This document shows, one piece after another, positions 8,657-19,537 of a stretch of 64,000 nt of DNA (the first letter of the stretch is position 1; the number at the start of each line of letters is the position of its first letter). Source of the DNA: Flectonema sp. DT1601 (lineage: Eukaryota; Euglenozoa; Diplonemea; Diplonemida; Diplonemidae); contig OZ025784.1 in assembly GCA_964019425.1 (NCBI GenBank), positions 124,001 to 188,000 on the forward strand. The letters are read 5' to 3'. The notes under the pieces are model-generated. The model saw only the letters and a program-made list of their open reading frames with translations. It had not been told where the DNA came from and did no database searches. The position numbers and the translations under genes were made by a program.

Positions 8657-11248
8657 CTATAACTCTTCTAGAGAAGGGTTTTTGTTAAAAATTTCAATCT
8701 CAACTGGGTGTGAGTCGAGCTGTTTAACTACAGGACCCTTCGATGGATCAGAATTTAAAATTCCTTTTTTATCATTATAGAAAGGAGATGATTGACGACC
8801 GCTGTTTCCTGGAGCGAGCTCGACAACGGTTTCAAGAGGATTTCCAAAATCAACGACAAGCCTACTGGAAGCAGCAAATCCTCTTTGTTGAAAACGTGGT
8901 TTTGGTAATGGCAGACCAGGCACCTCAACAGACTGATGCAGATAAGCCGCAAGAGCTACAGTATCGACATCTCCTGGTGAACCTCCGATATCAACTGAGA
9001 ACATGTGATCAAGAGGAAAACCTGCCTTTCCAAAAGGATGATTAAAAGAAGCAGTGTGAATCGATCCCCATTTCCAATCCATAACATCTCCAAGGTCCTG
9101 AGCTGTTTTAAACAACGCCTCAGTGACTAGTTCCGTTAAGTTCTTTGATGTCGCTGAGACTAACGGATCCGCGACAGGATCTTGCTCCAGAATCTTTAAT
9201 AAAAGAGTTCCATGACGACCTTCTAAATCATTTCCCATCTTACCAGCAGCAAGAAAACCAACTCCAAGGATACGATCGAGAATCATAGGGTCAGAGAACG
9301 ATGCTTTCAAAATACCTTTTAAAAAAACATCTTTAAAACCGGCGTAAACAGCCGCAGCAGAACTGTCTTCATGCATCGATCCATCCCAGTTTCGGAGAGA
9401 ATCCAACGTGTTCTTTACTTCTGGAGAGTTGTTTATTTTAGTGATGAGAGGTGCCATCTTTGTAATGGCAGCAGCCATCCTTCTTGCAGGAATAGATACG
9501 ATATCGCGTTGGATTTGTTGAGTTGTTAGTTGTGATTGGAGGACGTTATCTTTGTTGTTTTGTAGAAGTAATTCTTCAATTCTCTTTGCTCTCCATCCAT
9601 GTTGCCAGATGTTACCGAGGTTCGCATCAGAACTGGCAGAGTCAATATGAGGTTTCTGGTTAGCGGATACGATAAAACCAGATTCAGGATTCAACGCGTG
9701 GGGCATCTCACTGTGAGGAATCCATCCAGTCCATTGATGAGCAGGGTTCCAACCTTCACGAGGACCATCAAACATTTCACGTTTTGGGACTCTACCACTC
9801 ATGTAGTAACCAATATTGTCAGAAGTATCAGCCATGACCATGTTCAACTGCGCCATTGCCATTCCAGCTGTCACATTCATCATCTCAGTCACTGATCTCA
9901 CAGTCATTATCGATCTTAAACTATGAAGAGACGCTCCATCAAATTCTTTGCTAAAAACTTCTTGTTTTTGCAACACTAAACTACTCAAAGAACAATCCTC
10001 ATTAATTCCGAGAAGATGGCATACAAGAGGTCCTCGTTTTGTGTTTGAAACTTCCAAAGGAACAGATTCCTTCTGTCCCTTAACTTTAATATACTCTGTG
10101 TGTGTTTCAAGTGGTTGCCAAGAACCATCAGTGTCGAGGTATGTGTTTGTTGACTTGTTTACTTTCTCCATGAAAATATCATCAACATCACATCTACCAA
10201 GAGTAACACCAACGGCAACGTGTTGGTTGTTGCCGGCTATTATGTACGGCATTAGAGGGATGGAGATACCAGTTTGATGGACGTCATCCTGCTCGCATTC
10301 CATTGAAGCTGAATGCCATGCTGCTGGTAGAGTGAATGGTAAGTGAGGGTCATTCGCCATGATAGGTTTCCCTGACTGTGTTAATCTCCCTGACACGACC
10401 CAAGCATTGCTTCCACCGTTGTCGAACAGCATCGGAATGTCAACCTCATTTGGTTTTTCATTGTATTCTGAAAACTTTTTAAGAGTGGCTCCCATCTGTA
10501 GATTACCTTCAGACTCGTAGTCTAAGGCTTTCTGAAGACTTTTTATTATATCATCGTCAAATTTTGACATTAGGTGACCATACACAAGTTCATTTTGCCA
10601 TCCCTTGTTCATGGCTGATGTGTGCCAGCGTTGGAATGACAGTGAGTCTACCTCTGTAAACTTACGAGGCTTGACTTTTAAGAATAATAAATCAACAGGT
10701 AGGTTCAGTGATGCAAAATCTCTCTCAGAGATGTATGCGTTAATACCCGACACGTAAGCTGTCAGGTCCGCAGCAGTTTTCGGATGATGCCTTTGAAGAG
10801 CTTTCCAGTCTTCTTCAGCTAATTTTTCAAATCCCATAGTCCTGTGCCATTTATCTAATGGAAGAGCCTTGTCTCCAATGACCTGACTCATCTCACCGAG
10901 TGTTACCCTTCTTAATATTTCTAACTGAAATAATCTATCCATACCATGAGCATACCCTTGACCGTATAATAAATCTGATGTGCACTCTGCTTGTATGTGA
11001 ACTAACCCTGATGGGTCTCTTCGTAGTGTTACTTTAGATCCTTTTATCGATCCATCTAGCACGATGTTGCGTTCTCTTATTCTCGCCATGTAATCAACAC
11101 CTTGTACGATTCCTCTCAGGGGTGAGTATCCGAGTCCCCATGCTCCTGCACAACCAGCAGATACCACTGCTACTGCAATTCTTATCTTATTAACAAATGA
11201 ACTACTCTCTTGAGGAGCATTTTTAATTGGATGCTCTATACGACCCAT
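8657..11248 (-). CDS. Penicillin acylase family (S45) Ntn hydrolase
   Basis: An intronless 863-residue protein (ATG at 11248). Family S45 enzymes are made as one precursor that cuts itself to expose an N-terminal Ser which then hydrolyses amide bonds. The nucleophile is visible as Ser280 in DNGGSNAWVVSG, the family signature. Earlier motifs fit the alpha chain: DPSGLVHIQA (78-87), YGQGYAHGMDRLFQLE (95-110) and GEMSQVIGDKALPLDKWHR (118-136). Later motifs include NDPHLPFTLPAAWHSASME. Residues 21-42 form a hydrophobic segment (RIAVAVVSAGCAGAWGLGY) that looks like a signal anchor, so the enzyme probably acts outside the cytosol. Length is normal for the family. The substrate cannot be told; members cleave penicillins, acyl-homoserine lactones or other N-acyl amides. 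This gene lies directly downstream of the SDR array on the coding strand, and its 5' flank abuts the first repeat unit at about 11341. Confidence 0.92.
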   Translation of the reverse strand: MGRIEHPIKNAPQESSSFVNKIRIAVAVVSAGCAGAWGLGYSPLRGIVQGVDYMARIRERNIVLDGSIKGSKVTLRRDPSGLVHIQAECTSDLLYGQGYAHGMDRLFQLEILRRVTLGEMSQVIGDKALPLDKWHRTMGFEKLAEEDWKALQRHHPKTAADLTAYVSGINAYISERDFASLNLPVDLLFLKVKPRKFTEVDSLSFQRWHTSAMNKGWQNELVYGHLMSKFDDDIIKSLQKALDYESEGNLQMGATLKKFSEYNEKPNEVDIPMLFDNGGSNAWVVSGRLTQSGKPIMANDPHLPFTLPAAWHSASMECEQDDVHQTGISIPLMPYIIAGNNQHVAVGVTLGRCDVDDIFMEKVNKSTNTYLDTDGSWQPLETHTEYIKVKGQKESVPLEVSNTKRGPLVCHLLGINEDCSLSSLVLQKQEVFSKEFDGASLHSLRSIMTVRSVTEMMNVTAGMAMAQLNMVMADTSDNIGYYMSGRVPKREMFDGPREGWNPAHQWTGWIPHSEMPHALNPESGFIVSANQKPHIDSASSDANLGNIWQHGWRAKRIEELLLQNNKDNVLQSQLTTQQIQRDIVSIPARRMAAAITKMAPLITKINNSPEVKNTLDSLRNWDGSMHEDSSAAAVYAGFKDVFLKGILKASFSDPMILDRILGVGFLAAGKMGNDLEGRHGTLLLKILEQDPVADPLVSATSKNLTELVTEALFKTAQDLGDVMDWKWGSIHTASFNHPFGKAGFPLDHMFSVDIGGSPGDVDTVALAAYLHQSVEVPGLPLPKPRFQQRGFAASSRLVVDFGNPLETVVELAPGNSGRQSSPFYNDKKGILNSDPSKGPVVKQLDSHPVEIEIFNKNPSLEEL

Positions 11249-11340
11249 TTTATTTATTTTTTGTTGTTGTTGTTTTTTTTTGTGTGCTAAGTTGCTGTGA
11301 TGAAAATTAATCTTTTTACATAAATGTCAATCACAATAAT

Positions 11341-13248
11341 AAGCAATTTCAGGTGACTAAAATAGAGAGGAAAAATGAAAAAGAGAGGAGAGGAGAGAGC
11401 ATGCGACGATGTAAAATAAACATCACCTTTTTAACTACATCCCACTTCCGATACTATCCTGGTGGTGGGATGTGGTTGCTTAAAAAATAATAATCTTCCG
11501 ATGCCATCCTGAAGACTACATTACTTGTGGTTATGGAAATCAAAAGTTTTCTTTTTTTTTTTTAAAAGAAAACAAATGAAAATAATACCACCGCTGATAA
11601 GCAAGAACGATGTCGAACTTTAATAACAAGTTACTGGCATCAAAATGTTGATATTCAAAATAAACAAAAAAAAATAGCAGCAATAAATTCGTCCTCTTTA
11701 TAGGCATTCAGAAAGTTAGAATGGCCTTTGGCAGTGGAGATGTTACTAAAAAAAAGGAATGGAAAGCATCCGTGTGCACTTCCCTTTAGTCTCTTGTGAA
11801 ATAGTTAGGAAGGTCATACAAGAAGAGGGAGTAAAGATAAGCGAGCAAGAGAATGAAAAAAATAATAAAAAATACAACTGTGTTGTATCATACAAAACAC
11901 AAAAGATAATTTAACATTAGTTTTTAGATACAGTGACGGAAAAAGAAAAGAAAGAATATACGATATTTCTTTTTAAATTTTGAAGCTAGTAGGCGGAAAA
12001 TAACCTGTATTTGAGTTTTTTTATATACATTTTCTTTATAACAAAAAAAAGAAACGATAGATGAAATGACGATGAGATGTATGTTTGATGAGGAGGTCAT
12101 TATAAAAGAAATATTATCAAATACCGAAAGTGATTCCCGTTGCCTTCTCAGATGCCTTCCAAATCAAATCCTTCGCACGTTTCTCGGTGCAAATTTTCTC
12201 AGGTTGGAATTTGTCAACAGGACCCCACAGACAGTTGCCTTTTGGTCCCCAGAAATCATTTGATTTTGCTTTGGGATGGCAACATGCTTGGAGAAGAGGC
12301 ATCGTACCATCTTCAGCTGATTGAGCAACCAGCATAATGATATTTAACATCCACCTTCCTCCAAACTTTGAAGATGTTTGTTGCAGATTAGTAGAAGTCA
12401 ATCCTGGGTGTACGACAATGGACTTCACTCTCGATCCTTTTGACGATAATTTATCGTGTAGCGCGTAACTAAATACCGCCATCGCTAACTTTGTTTGTTG
12501 GTATCTCGTGTACTTTGCTGTACTTCCATTCCCTCCCAGATTACCTCCATTCTTACTGAGGTAGTCAGCTTTGAGTGGTTTAGAAGGATGCTTTCTCGCA
12601 ACAGATGAGTGAGACACAACTCTGCTTTCTCCTCTCTTGTCAGCAGCAATTTCAAGTTCAGGCATCAGTTCACAAGTTAACAAGAAGTGACTCAGATAAT
12701 TAGTTTGCATTTGAACATCAAATCCATCCTTAGTTGCGACATCATCAAAGGCCATGATTCCAGCATTGTTAGCAAGAACGTCTAAACCTTGTCCTCCGAA
12801 CAGTCTTTTGTACTCGTCAGCTGCTTTCTTCACGGAGTCGAAGGAACCCAAATCACATTCTATGGAAGTGAACTCCACTTTTGGAAACTCTCTTCTCAAC
12901 TGTGTCACTGAATTCTCAGCTCTGGCTGACTTTCTGTTCAGCAACACCACACTACCTCCGAGCCTTGCGACAGTTCTTGCAGCGATGTACCCCAGACCTG
13001 TTGTTGTTCCTGTTATCGCTACTCGCTTTCCACTCATTGAAGGAAGAGTTTTAAAGAACTTGTCGAAGTGAGCAGACTTCACTGTCTTTGAGTATGCGAG
13101 ACCCATTTTATATGTTAGCTTTGGATTATAATAATCTACGAAATGGGGTGAGAAAGAATAGGTTAAAGCAACTTGGAAACAGACTAATATTAAAATAGGG
13201 TTTCTCAAAAAACCTAATTGAGCTGACAGTACTAATCATAATAATAAT
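11341..13248 (-). repeat. SDR tandem repeat unit 1 (1908 bp)
   Basis: The unit starts at AAGCAATT and recurs with a period of exactly 1908 bp at 13249 and 15157, and again at 17065. Besides the gene it holds about 0.77 kb of 3' flank that includes a 9-bp hairpin (ACATCCCAC/GTGGGATGT, 11438-11472) and a piece of the dispersed repeat near 11870. Coding and non-coding parts are equally conserved, so the duplication is recent or homogenised. Confidence 0.95.
12117..13106 (-). CDS. Short-chain dehydrogenase/reductase, array copy 1
   Basis: A 329-residue classical-type SDR. The Rossmann motif TGTTTGLG lies at residues 32-39 and NNAG at 113-116. The catalytic set is a Ser in SHSSVA (about 167), Tyr202 and Lys206 (YQQTK), followed by HPGLTST. 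The fold and length resemble the retinol-dehydrogenase/WWOX-like branch, which reduces or oxidises small lipophilic alcohols and ketones with NADP(H); the substrate is unknown. I chose the ATG at 13106. The frame stays open upstream to 13208 but has no ATG there, and the chimeric fifth copy has a stop just upstream, so that extension is leader. The protein equals copies 2 and 3. A variant base gives GACGATAA near 12442 where the other units read GATGATAA. Confidence 0.93.
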   Translation of the reverse strand: MGLAYSKTVKSAHFDKFFKTLPSMSGKRVAITGTTTGLGYIAARTVARLGGSVVLLNRKSARAENSVTQLRREFPKVEFTSIECDLGSFDSVKKAADEYKRLFGGQGLDVLANNAGIMAFDDVATKDGFDVQMQTNYLSHFLLTCELMPELEIAADKRGESRVVSHSSVARKHPSKPLKADYLSKNGGNLGGNGSTAKYTRYQQTKLAMAVFSYALHDKLSSKGSRVKSIVVHPGLTSTNLQQTSSKFGGRWMLNIIMLVAQSAEDGTMPLLQACCHPKAKSNDFWGPKGNCLWGPVDKFQPEKICTEKRAKDLIWKASEKATGITFGI

Positions 13249-15156
13249 AAGCAATTCCAGGTGACTAAAAATAGAGAGGAAAATGAAAAAGAGAGGAGAG
13301 GAGAGAGCACGCGACGATGTAAAATAAACATCACCTTTTTAACTACATCCCACTTCCGATACTATCCTGGTGGTGGGATGTGGTTGCTTAAAAAATAATA
13401 ATCTTCCGATGCCATCCTGAAGACTACATTACTTGTGGTTATGGAAATCAAAAGTTTTCTTTTTTTTTTTTAAAAGAAAACAAATGAAAATAATACCACC
13501 GCTGATAAGCAAGAACGATGTCGAACTTTAATAACAAGTTACTGGCATCAAAATGTTGATATTCAAAATAAACAAAAAAAAATAGCAGCAATAAATTCGT
13601 CCTCTTTATAGGCATTCAGAAAGTTAGAATGGCCTTTGGCAGTGGAGATGTTACTAAAAAAAAGGAATGGAGAGCATCCGTGTGCACTTCCCTTTAGTCT
13701 CTTGTGAAATAGTTAGGAAGGTCATACAAGAAGAGGGAGTAAAGATAAGCGAGCAAGAGAATGAAAAAAATAATAAAAAATACAACCGTGTTGTATCATA
13801 CAAAACATAAAAGATAATTTAACATTAGTTTTTAGATACAGTGACGGAAAAAGAAAAGAAAGAATATACGATATTTCTTTTTAAATTTTGAAGCTAGTAG
13901 GCGGAAAATAACCTGTATTTGAGTTTTTTTATATACATTTTCTTTATAACAAAAAAAAGAAACGATAGATGAAATGACGATGAGATGTATGTCTGATGAG
14001 GAGGTCATTATAAAAGAAATATTATCAAATACCGAAAGTGATTCCCGTTGCCTTCTCAGATGCCTTCCAAATCAAATCCTTCGCACGTTTCTCGGTGCAA
14101 ATTTTCTCAGGTTGGAATTTGTCAACAGGACCCCACAGACAGTTGCCTTTTGGTCCCCAGAAATCATTTGACTTTGCTTTGGGATGGCAACATGCTTGGA
14201 GAAGAGGCATCGTACCATCTTCAGCTGATTGAGCAACCAGCATAATGATATTTAACATCCACCTTCCTCCAAACTTTGAAGATGTTTGTTGCAGATTAGT
14301 AGAAGTCAATCCTGGGTGTACGACAATGGACTTCACTCTCGATCCTTTTGATGATAATTTATCGTGTAGCGCGTAACTAAATACCGCCATCGCTAACTTT
14401 GTTTGTTGGTATCTCGTGTACTTTGCTGTACTTCCATTCCCTCCCAGATTACCTCCATTCTTACTGAGGTAGTCAGCTTTGAGTGGTTTAGAAGGATGCT
14501 TTCTCGCAACAGATGAGTGAGACACAACTCTGCTTTCTCCTCTCTTGTCAGCAGCAATCTCAAGTTCAGGCATCAGTTCACAAGTTAACAAGAAGTGACT
14601 CAGATAATTAGTTTGCATTTGAACATCAAATCCATCCTTAGTTGCGACATCATCAAAGGCCATGATTCCAGCATTGTTAGCAAGAACGTCTAAACCTTGT
14701 CCTCCGAACAGTCTTTTGTACTCGTCAGCTGCTTTCTTCACGGAGTCGAAGGAACCCAAATCACATTCTATGGAAGTGAACTCCACTTTTGGAAACTCTC
14801 TTCTCAACTGTGTCACTGAATTCTCAGCTCTGGCTGACTTTCTGTTCAGCAACACCACACTACCTCCGAGCCTTGCGACAGTTCTTGCAGCGATGTACCC
14901 CAGACCTGTTGTTGTTCCTGTTATCGCTACTCGCTTTCCACTCATTGAAGGAAGAGTTTTAAAGAACTTGTCGAAGTGAGCAGACTTCACTGTCTTTGAG
15001 TATGCGAGACCCATTTTATATGTTAGCTTTGGATTATAATAATCTACGAAATGGGGTGAGAAAGAATAGGTTAAAGCAACTTGGAAACAGACTAATATTA
15101 AAATAGGGTTTCTCAAAAAACCTAATTGAGCTGACAGTACTAATCATAATAATAAT
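13249..15156 (-). repeat. SDR tandem repeat unit 2 (1908 bp)
   Basis: I found no difference from unit 3 by eye. It differs from units 1 and 4 at shared positions: TGTCTGATGAG against TGTTTGATGAG near 13990, CAACCGTG against CAACTGTG near 13785, and GACTTTGC against GATTTTGC near 14170. Confidence 0.95.
14025..15014 (-). CDS. Short-chain dehydrogenase/reductase, array copy 2
   Basis: The protein is identical to copies 1 and 3 (329 residues, same Rossmann, NNAG and YQQTK motifs). The few base changes against copy 1 are synonymous, such as the one in the 14160-14175 region (FDFALG against the synonymous codon). The start is chosen as in copy 1. Identical flanks mean it probably shares its expression control with the other copies. 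Confidence 0.93.
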   Translation of the reverse strand: MGLAYSKTVKSAHFDKFFKTLPSMSGKRVAITGTTTGLGYIAARTVARLGGSVVLLNRKSARAENSVTQLRREFPKVEFTSIECDLGSFDSVKKAADEYKRLFGGQGLDVLANNAGIMAFDDVATKDGFDVQMQTNYLSHFLLTCELMPELEIAADKRGESRVVSHSSVARKHPSKPLKADYLSKNGGNLGGNGSTAKYTRYQQTKLAMAVFSYALHDKLSSKGSRVKSIVVHPGLTSTNLQQTSSKFGGRWMLNIIMLVAQSAEDGTMPLLQACCHPKAKSNDFWGPKGNCLWGPVDKFQPEKICTEKRAKDLIWKASEKATGITFGI

Positions 15157-17064
15157 AAGCAATTCCAGGTGACTAAAAATAGAGAGGAAAATGAAAAAGA
15201 GAGGAGAGGAGAGAGCACGCGACGATGTAAAATAAACATCACCTTTTTAACTACATCCCACTTCCGATACTATCCTGGTGGTGGGATGTGGTTGCTTAAA
15301 AAATAATAATCTTCCGATGCCATCCTGAAGACTACATTACTTGTGGTTATGGAAATCAAAAGTTTTCTTTTTTTTTTTTAAAAGAAAACAAATGAAAATA
15401 ATACCACCGCTGATAAGCAAGAACGATGTCGAACTTTAATAACAAGTTACTGGCATCAAAATGTTGATATTCAAAATAAACAAAAAAAAATAGCAGCAAT
15501 AAATTCGTCCTCTTTATAGGCATTCAGAAAGTTAGAATGGCCTTTGGCAGTGGAGATGTTACTAAAAAAAAGGAATGGAGAGCATCCGTGTGCACTTCCC
15601 TTTAGTCTCTTGTGAAATAGTTAGGAAGGTCATACAAGAAGAGGGAGTAAAGATAAGCGAGCAAGAGAATGAAAAAAATAATAAAAAATACAACCGTGTT
15701 GTATCATACAAAACATAAAAGATAATTTAACATTAGTTTTTAGATACAGTGACGGAAAAAGAAAAGAAAGAATATACGATATTTCTTTTTAAATTTTGAA
15801 GCTAGTAGGCGGAAAATAACCTGTATTTGAGTTTTTTTATATACATTTTCTTTATAACAAAAAAAAGAAACGATAGATGAAATGACGATGAGATGTATGT
15901 CTGATGAGGAGGTCATTATAAAAGAAATATTATCAAATACCGAAAGTGATTCCCGTTGCCTTCTCAGATGCCTTCCAAATCAAATCCTTCGCACGTTTCT
16001 CGGTGCAAATTTTCTCAGGTTGGAATTTGTCAACAGGACCCCACAGACAGTTGCCTTTTGGTCCCCAGAAATCATTTGACTTTGCTTTGGGATGGCAACA
16101 TGCTTGGAGAAGAGGCATCGTACCATCTTCAGCTGATTGAGCAACCAGCATAATGATATTTAACATCCACCTTCCTCCAAACTTTGAAGATGTTTGTTGC
16201 AGATTAGTAGAAGTCAATCCTGGGTGTACGACAATGGACTTCACTCTCGATCCTTTTGATGATAATTTATCGTGTAGCGCGTAACTAAATACCGCCATCG
16301 CTAACTTTGTTTGTTGGTATCTCGTGTACTTTGCTGTACTTCCATTCCCTCCCAGATTACCTCCATTCTTACTGAGGTAGTCAGCTTTGAGTGGTTTAGA
16401 AGGATGCTTTCTCGCAACAGATGAGTGAGACACAACTCTGCTTTCTCCTCTCTTGTCAGCAGCAATCTCAAGTTCAGGCATCAGTTCACAAGTTAACAAG
16501 AAGTGACTCAGATAATTAGTTTGCATTTGAACATCAAATCCATCCTTAGTTGCGACATCATCAAAGGCCATGATTCCAGCATTGTTAGCAAGAACGTCTA
16601 AACCTTGTCCTCCGAACAGTCTTTTGTACTCGTCAGCTGCTTTCTTCACGGAGTCGAAGGAACCCAAATCACATTCTATGGAAGTGAACTCCACTTTTGG
16701 AAACTCTCTTCTCAACTGTGTCACTGAATTCTCAGCTCTGGCTGACTTTCTGTTCAGCAACACCACACTACCTCCGAGCCTTGCGACAGTTCTTGCAGCG
16801 ATGTACCCCAGACCTGTTGTTGTTCCTGTTATCGCTACTCGCTTTCCACTCATTGAAGGAAGAGTTTTAAAGAACTTGTCGAAGTGAGCAGACTTCACTG
16901 TCTTTGAGTATGCGAGACCCATTTTATATGTTAGCTTTGGATTATAATAATCTACGAAATGGGGTGAGAAAGAATAGGTTAAAGCAACTTGGAAACAGAC
17001 TAATATTAAAATAGGGTTTCTCAAAAAACCTAATTGAGCTGACAGTACTAATCATAATAATAAT
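15157..17064 (-). repeat. SDR tandem repeat unit 3 (1908 bp)
   Basis: Same length as and apparently identical to unit 2, consistent with one very recent duplication by unequal exchange. Short-read assembly would struggle here, so the copy number should be treated with care. Confidence 0.93.
15933..16922 (-). CDS. Short-chain dehydrogenase/reductase, array copy 3
   Basis: The 329-residue product is identical to copies 1 and 2, with all catalytic residues present. Start at ATG 16922. Nothing distinguishes its coding region from copy 2. Confidence 0.93.
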   Translation of the reverse strand: MGLAYSKTVKSAHFDKFFKTLPSMSGKRVAITGTTTGLGYIAARTVARLGGSVVLLNRKSARAENSVTQLRREFPKVEFTSIECDLGSFDSVKKAADEYKRLFGGQGLDVLANNAGIMAFDDVATKDGFDVQMQTNYLSHFLLTCELMPELEIAADKRGESRVVSHSSVARKHPSKPLKADYLSKNGGNLGGNGSTAKYTRYQQTKLAMAVFSYALHDKLSSKGSRVKSIVVHPGLTSTNLQQTSSKFGGRWMLNIIMLVAQSAEDGTMPLLQACCHPKAKSNDFWGPKGNCLWGPVDKFQPEKICTEKRAKDLIWKASEKATGITFGI

Positions 17065-19013
17065 AAGCAATTCCAGGTGACTAAAAATAGAGAGGAAAAT
17101 GAAAAAGAGAGGAGAGGAGAGAGCACGCGACGATGTAAAATAAACATCACCTTTTTAACTACATCCCACTTCCGATACTATCCTGGTGGTGGGATGTGGT
17201 TGCTTAAAAAATAATAATCTTCCGATGCCATCCTGAAGACTACATTACTTGTGGTTATGGAAATCAAAAGTTTTCTTTTTTTTTTTTTAAAAGAAAACAA
17301 TTCTTTGTGAACCCTTTTCAAAAAAAAAAAAAAAACAGAAAACAAATGAAAATAATACCACCGCTGATAAGCAAGAATGATGTCGAACTTTAATAACAAG
17401 TTACTGGCATCAAATGTTGATATTCAAAATGAACAAAAAAAAAAAAAAAAAAAAATAGCAGCAATAAATTCGTCCTCTTTATAGGCATTCAGAAAGTTAG
17501 AATGGCCTTTGGCAGTGGAGATGTTACTAAAAAAAAGGAATGGAAAGCATCCGTGTGCACTTCCCTTTAGTCTCTTGTGAAATAGTTAGGAAGGTCATAC
17601 AAGAAGAGGGAGTAAAGATAAGCGAGCAAGAGAATGAAAAAAATAATAAAAAATACAACTGTGTTGTATCATACAAAACACAAAAGATAATTTAACATTA
17701 GTTTTTAGATACAGTGACGGAAAAAGAAAAGAAAGAATATACGATATTTCTTTTTAAATTTTGAAGCTAGTAGGCGGAAAATAACCTGTATTTGAGTTTT
17801 TTTATATACATTTTCTTTATAACAAAAAAAAGAAACGATAGATGAAATGACGATGAGATGTATGTTTGATGAGGAGGTCATTATAAAAGAAATATTATCA
17901 AATACCGAAAGTGATTCCCGTTGCCTTCTCAGATGCCTTCCAAATCAAATCCTTCGCACGTTTCTCGGTGCAAATTTTCTCAGGTTGGAATTTGTCAACA
18001 GGACCCCACAGACAGTTGCCTTTTGGTCCCCAGAAATCATTTGATTTTGCTTTGGGATGGCAACATGCTTGGAGAAGAGGCATCGTACCATCTTCAGCTG
18101 ATTGAGCAACCAGCATAATGATATTTAACATCCACCTTCCTCCAAACTTTGAAGATGTTTGTTGCAGATTAGTAGAAGTCAATCCTGGGTGTACGACAAT
18201 GGACTTCACTCTCGATCCTTTTGATGATAATTTATCGTGTAGCGCGTAACTAAATACCGCCATCGCTAACTTTGTTTGTTGGTATCTCGTGTACTTTGCT
18301 GTACTTCCATTCCCTCCCAGATTACCTCCATTCTTACTGAGGTAGTCAGCTTTGAGTGGTTTAGAAGGATGCTTTCTCGCAACAGATGAGTGAGACACAA
18401 CTCTGCTTTCTCCTCTCTTGTCAGCAGCAATCTCAAGTTCAGGCATCAGTTCACAAGTTAACAAGAAGTGACTCAGATAATTAGTTTGCATTTGAACATC
18501 AAATCCATCCTTAGTTGCGACATCATCAAAGGCCATGATTCCAGCATTGTTAGCAAGAACGTCTAAACCTTGTCCTCCGAACAGTCTTTTGTACTCGTCA
18601 GCTGCTTTCTTCACGGAGTCGAAGGAACCCAAATCACATTCTATGGAAGTGAACTCCACTTTTGGAAACTCTGTTCTCAACTGTGTCACTGAATTCTCAG
18701 CTCTGGCTGACTTTCTGTTCAGCAACACCACACTACCCCCGAGCCTTGCGACAGTTCTCGCAGCGATGTACCCCAGACCTGTTGTTGTTCCTGTTATCGC
18801 TACTCGCTTTCCACTCATTGAAGGAAGAGTTTTAAAGAACTTGTCGAAGTGAGCAGACTTCACTGTCTTTGAGTACGCGAGACCCATTTTATATGTTAGC
18901 TTTGGATTATAATAATCTACGAAATGGGGTGAGAAAGAATAGGTTAAAGCAACTTGGAAACAGACTAATATTAAAATAGGGTTTCTCAAAAACCTAATTG
19001 AGCTGACAGTACT
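17065..19013 (-). repeat. SDR tandem repeat unit 4 (longer, diverged flank)
   Basis: Carries an extra segment of about 46 bp at 17301-17345 (TTCTTTGTGAACCC, an A16 run, then a repeated GAAAACAA) and a longer A run near 17433. It shares several bases with unit 1 against units 2 and 3. Homology to the other units stops abruptly after GACAGTACTA at 19013, where sequence like the leader of the LRR gene begins. Confidence 0.93.
17898..18887 (-). CDS. Short-chain dehydrogenase/reductase, array copy 4 (first of the array on the coding strand)
   Basis: 329 residues, one substitution from copies 1-3 (QLRTEFP instead of QLRREFP), active-site motifs intact. Start at ATG 18887. In this copy the upstream frame remains open to 19208 because one A of the A6 run is missing, and it reads through a leader homologous to that of the LRR gene. 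I regard that extension as untranslated, because a good intron (GTATGT at 19210 to TTGTCAG at 19131) lies in it. If transcription enters from the right, this is the first array member to be transcribed. Confidence 0.9.
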   Translation of the reverse strand: MGLAYSKTVKSAHFDKFFKTLPSMSGKRVAITGTTTGLGYIAARTVARLGGSVVLLNRKSARAENSVTQLRTEFPKVEFTSIECDLGSFDSVKKAADEYKRLFGGQGLDVLANNAGIMAFDDVATKDGFDVQMQTNYLSHFLLTCELMPELEIAADKRGESRVVSHSSVARKHPSKPLKADYLSKNGGNLGGNGSTAKYTRYQQTKLAMAVFSYALHDKLSSKGSRVKSIVVHPGLTSTNLQQTSSKFGGRWMLNIIMLVAQSAEDGTMPLLQACCHPKAKSNDFWGPKGNCLWGPVDKFQPEKICTEKRAKDLIWKASEKATGITFGI

Positions 19014-19490
19014 ATGTTGTGGGTGCTTTGACACAACTGCACTACACGAACCGTTCAGTGAGAACCACACATCATCCCAATATGAGATGGTGAGCAGCAA
19101 GGAGGAGTCTCCAGTAATATGTTTGATAGCCTGACAAGAGAGAAAGTGATGTCTAACAAAGACCACAACACACAAGAGTCGCAAATGGCGAAGCGGATTC
19201 TTAAACATACTTTGCGGACAGTAGCTTGTTCTCGGTTAACCAAAAAAAGGTATGTTTGTTTTGTTTTGTTATTTCCCAGAACAGAATTATTCTAGGGTTG
19301 TTTTTTTATATTTTTTATTATGTTGGAAAAAAAAAGCTTCCGTCTCGAAGGATTCAAAATCGCATACAAGGAAATCAATCAGAGCTAAAGATTAACAACA
19401 CAAATAACACGATGATGTTTTTATTTTATTTTATTTTATTTTTGTGTCTTTTCGTGGTTACGAATCTTCTAATTGGTAATCATCTACAAG
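19014..19490 (-). repeat. Leader segment duplicated from the LRR gene's 5' region
   Basis: 19080-19490 matches 22394-22805 at roughly 80-90 percent by eye. Shared landmarks are the exon-like CCGAGAACAAGCTACTGTCC, the GTATGT donor, the TTTCTCTCTTGTCAG acceptor, and a downstream stretch with CGATGATGTTTTT and CGTGGT-ACGAAT. This looks like a 5' leader or promoter-proximal block copied next to the SDR array. A 5' untranslated intron of 80 nt (19131-19210) is predicted. Confidence 0.75.
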
Positions 19491-19537
19491 ACAGTTGATG
19501 AGGTTTTTATAAAAAGAATATAATAAGAGAAAAGTGA

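Noticed and set aside
12117-13208. 363-residue start for SDR copies 1-3
   Set aside because: The extra codons begin with TTG, not ATG, and the fifth copy has a stop in the equivalent place.
17898-19208. 436-residue version of SDR copy 4 with a long N-terminal extension
   Set aside because: The extension reads through a leader shared with the LRR gene, depends on one A fewer in a homopolymer, and contains a better-looking intron. Other copies start at MGLAYSK.
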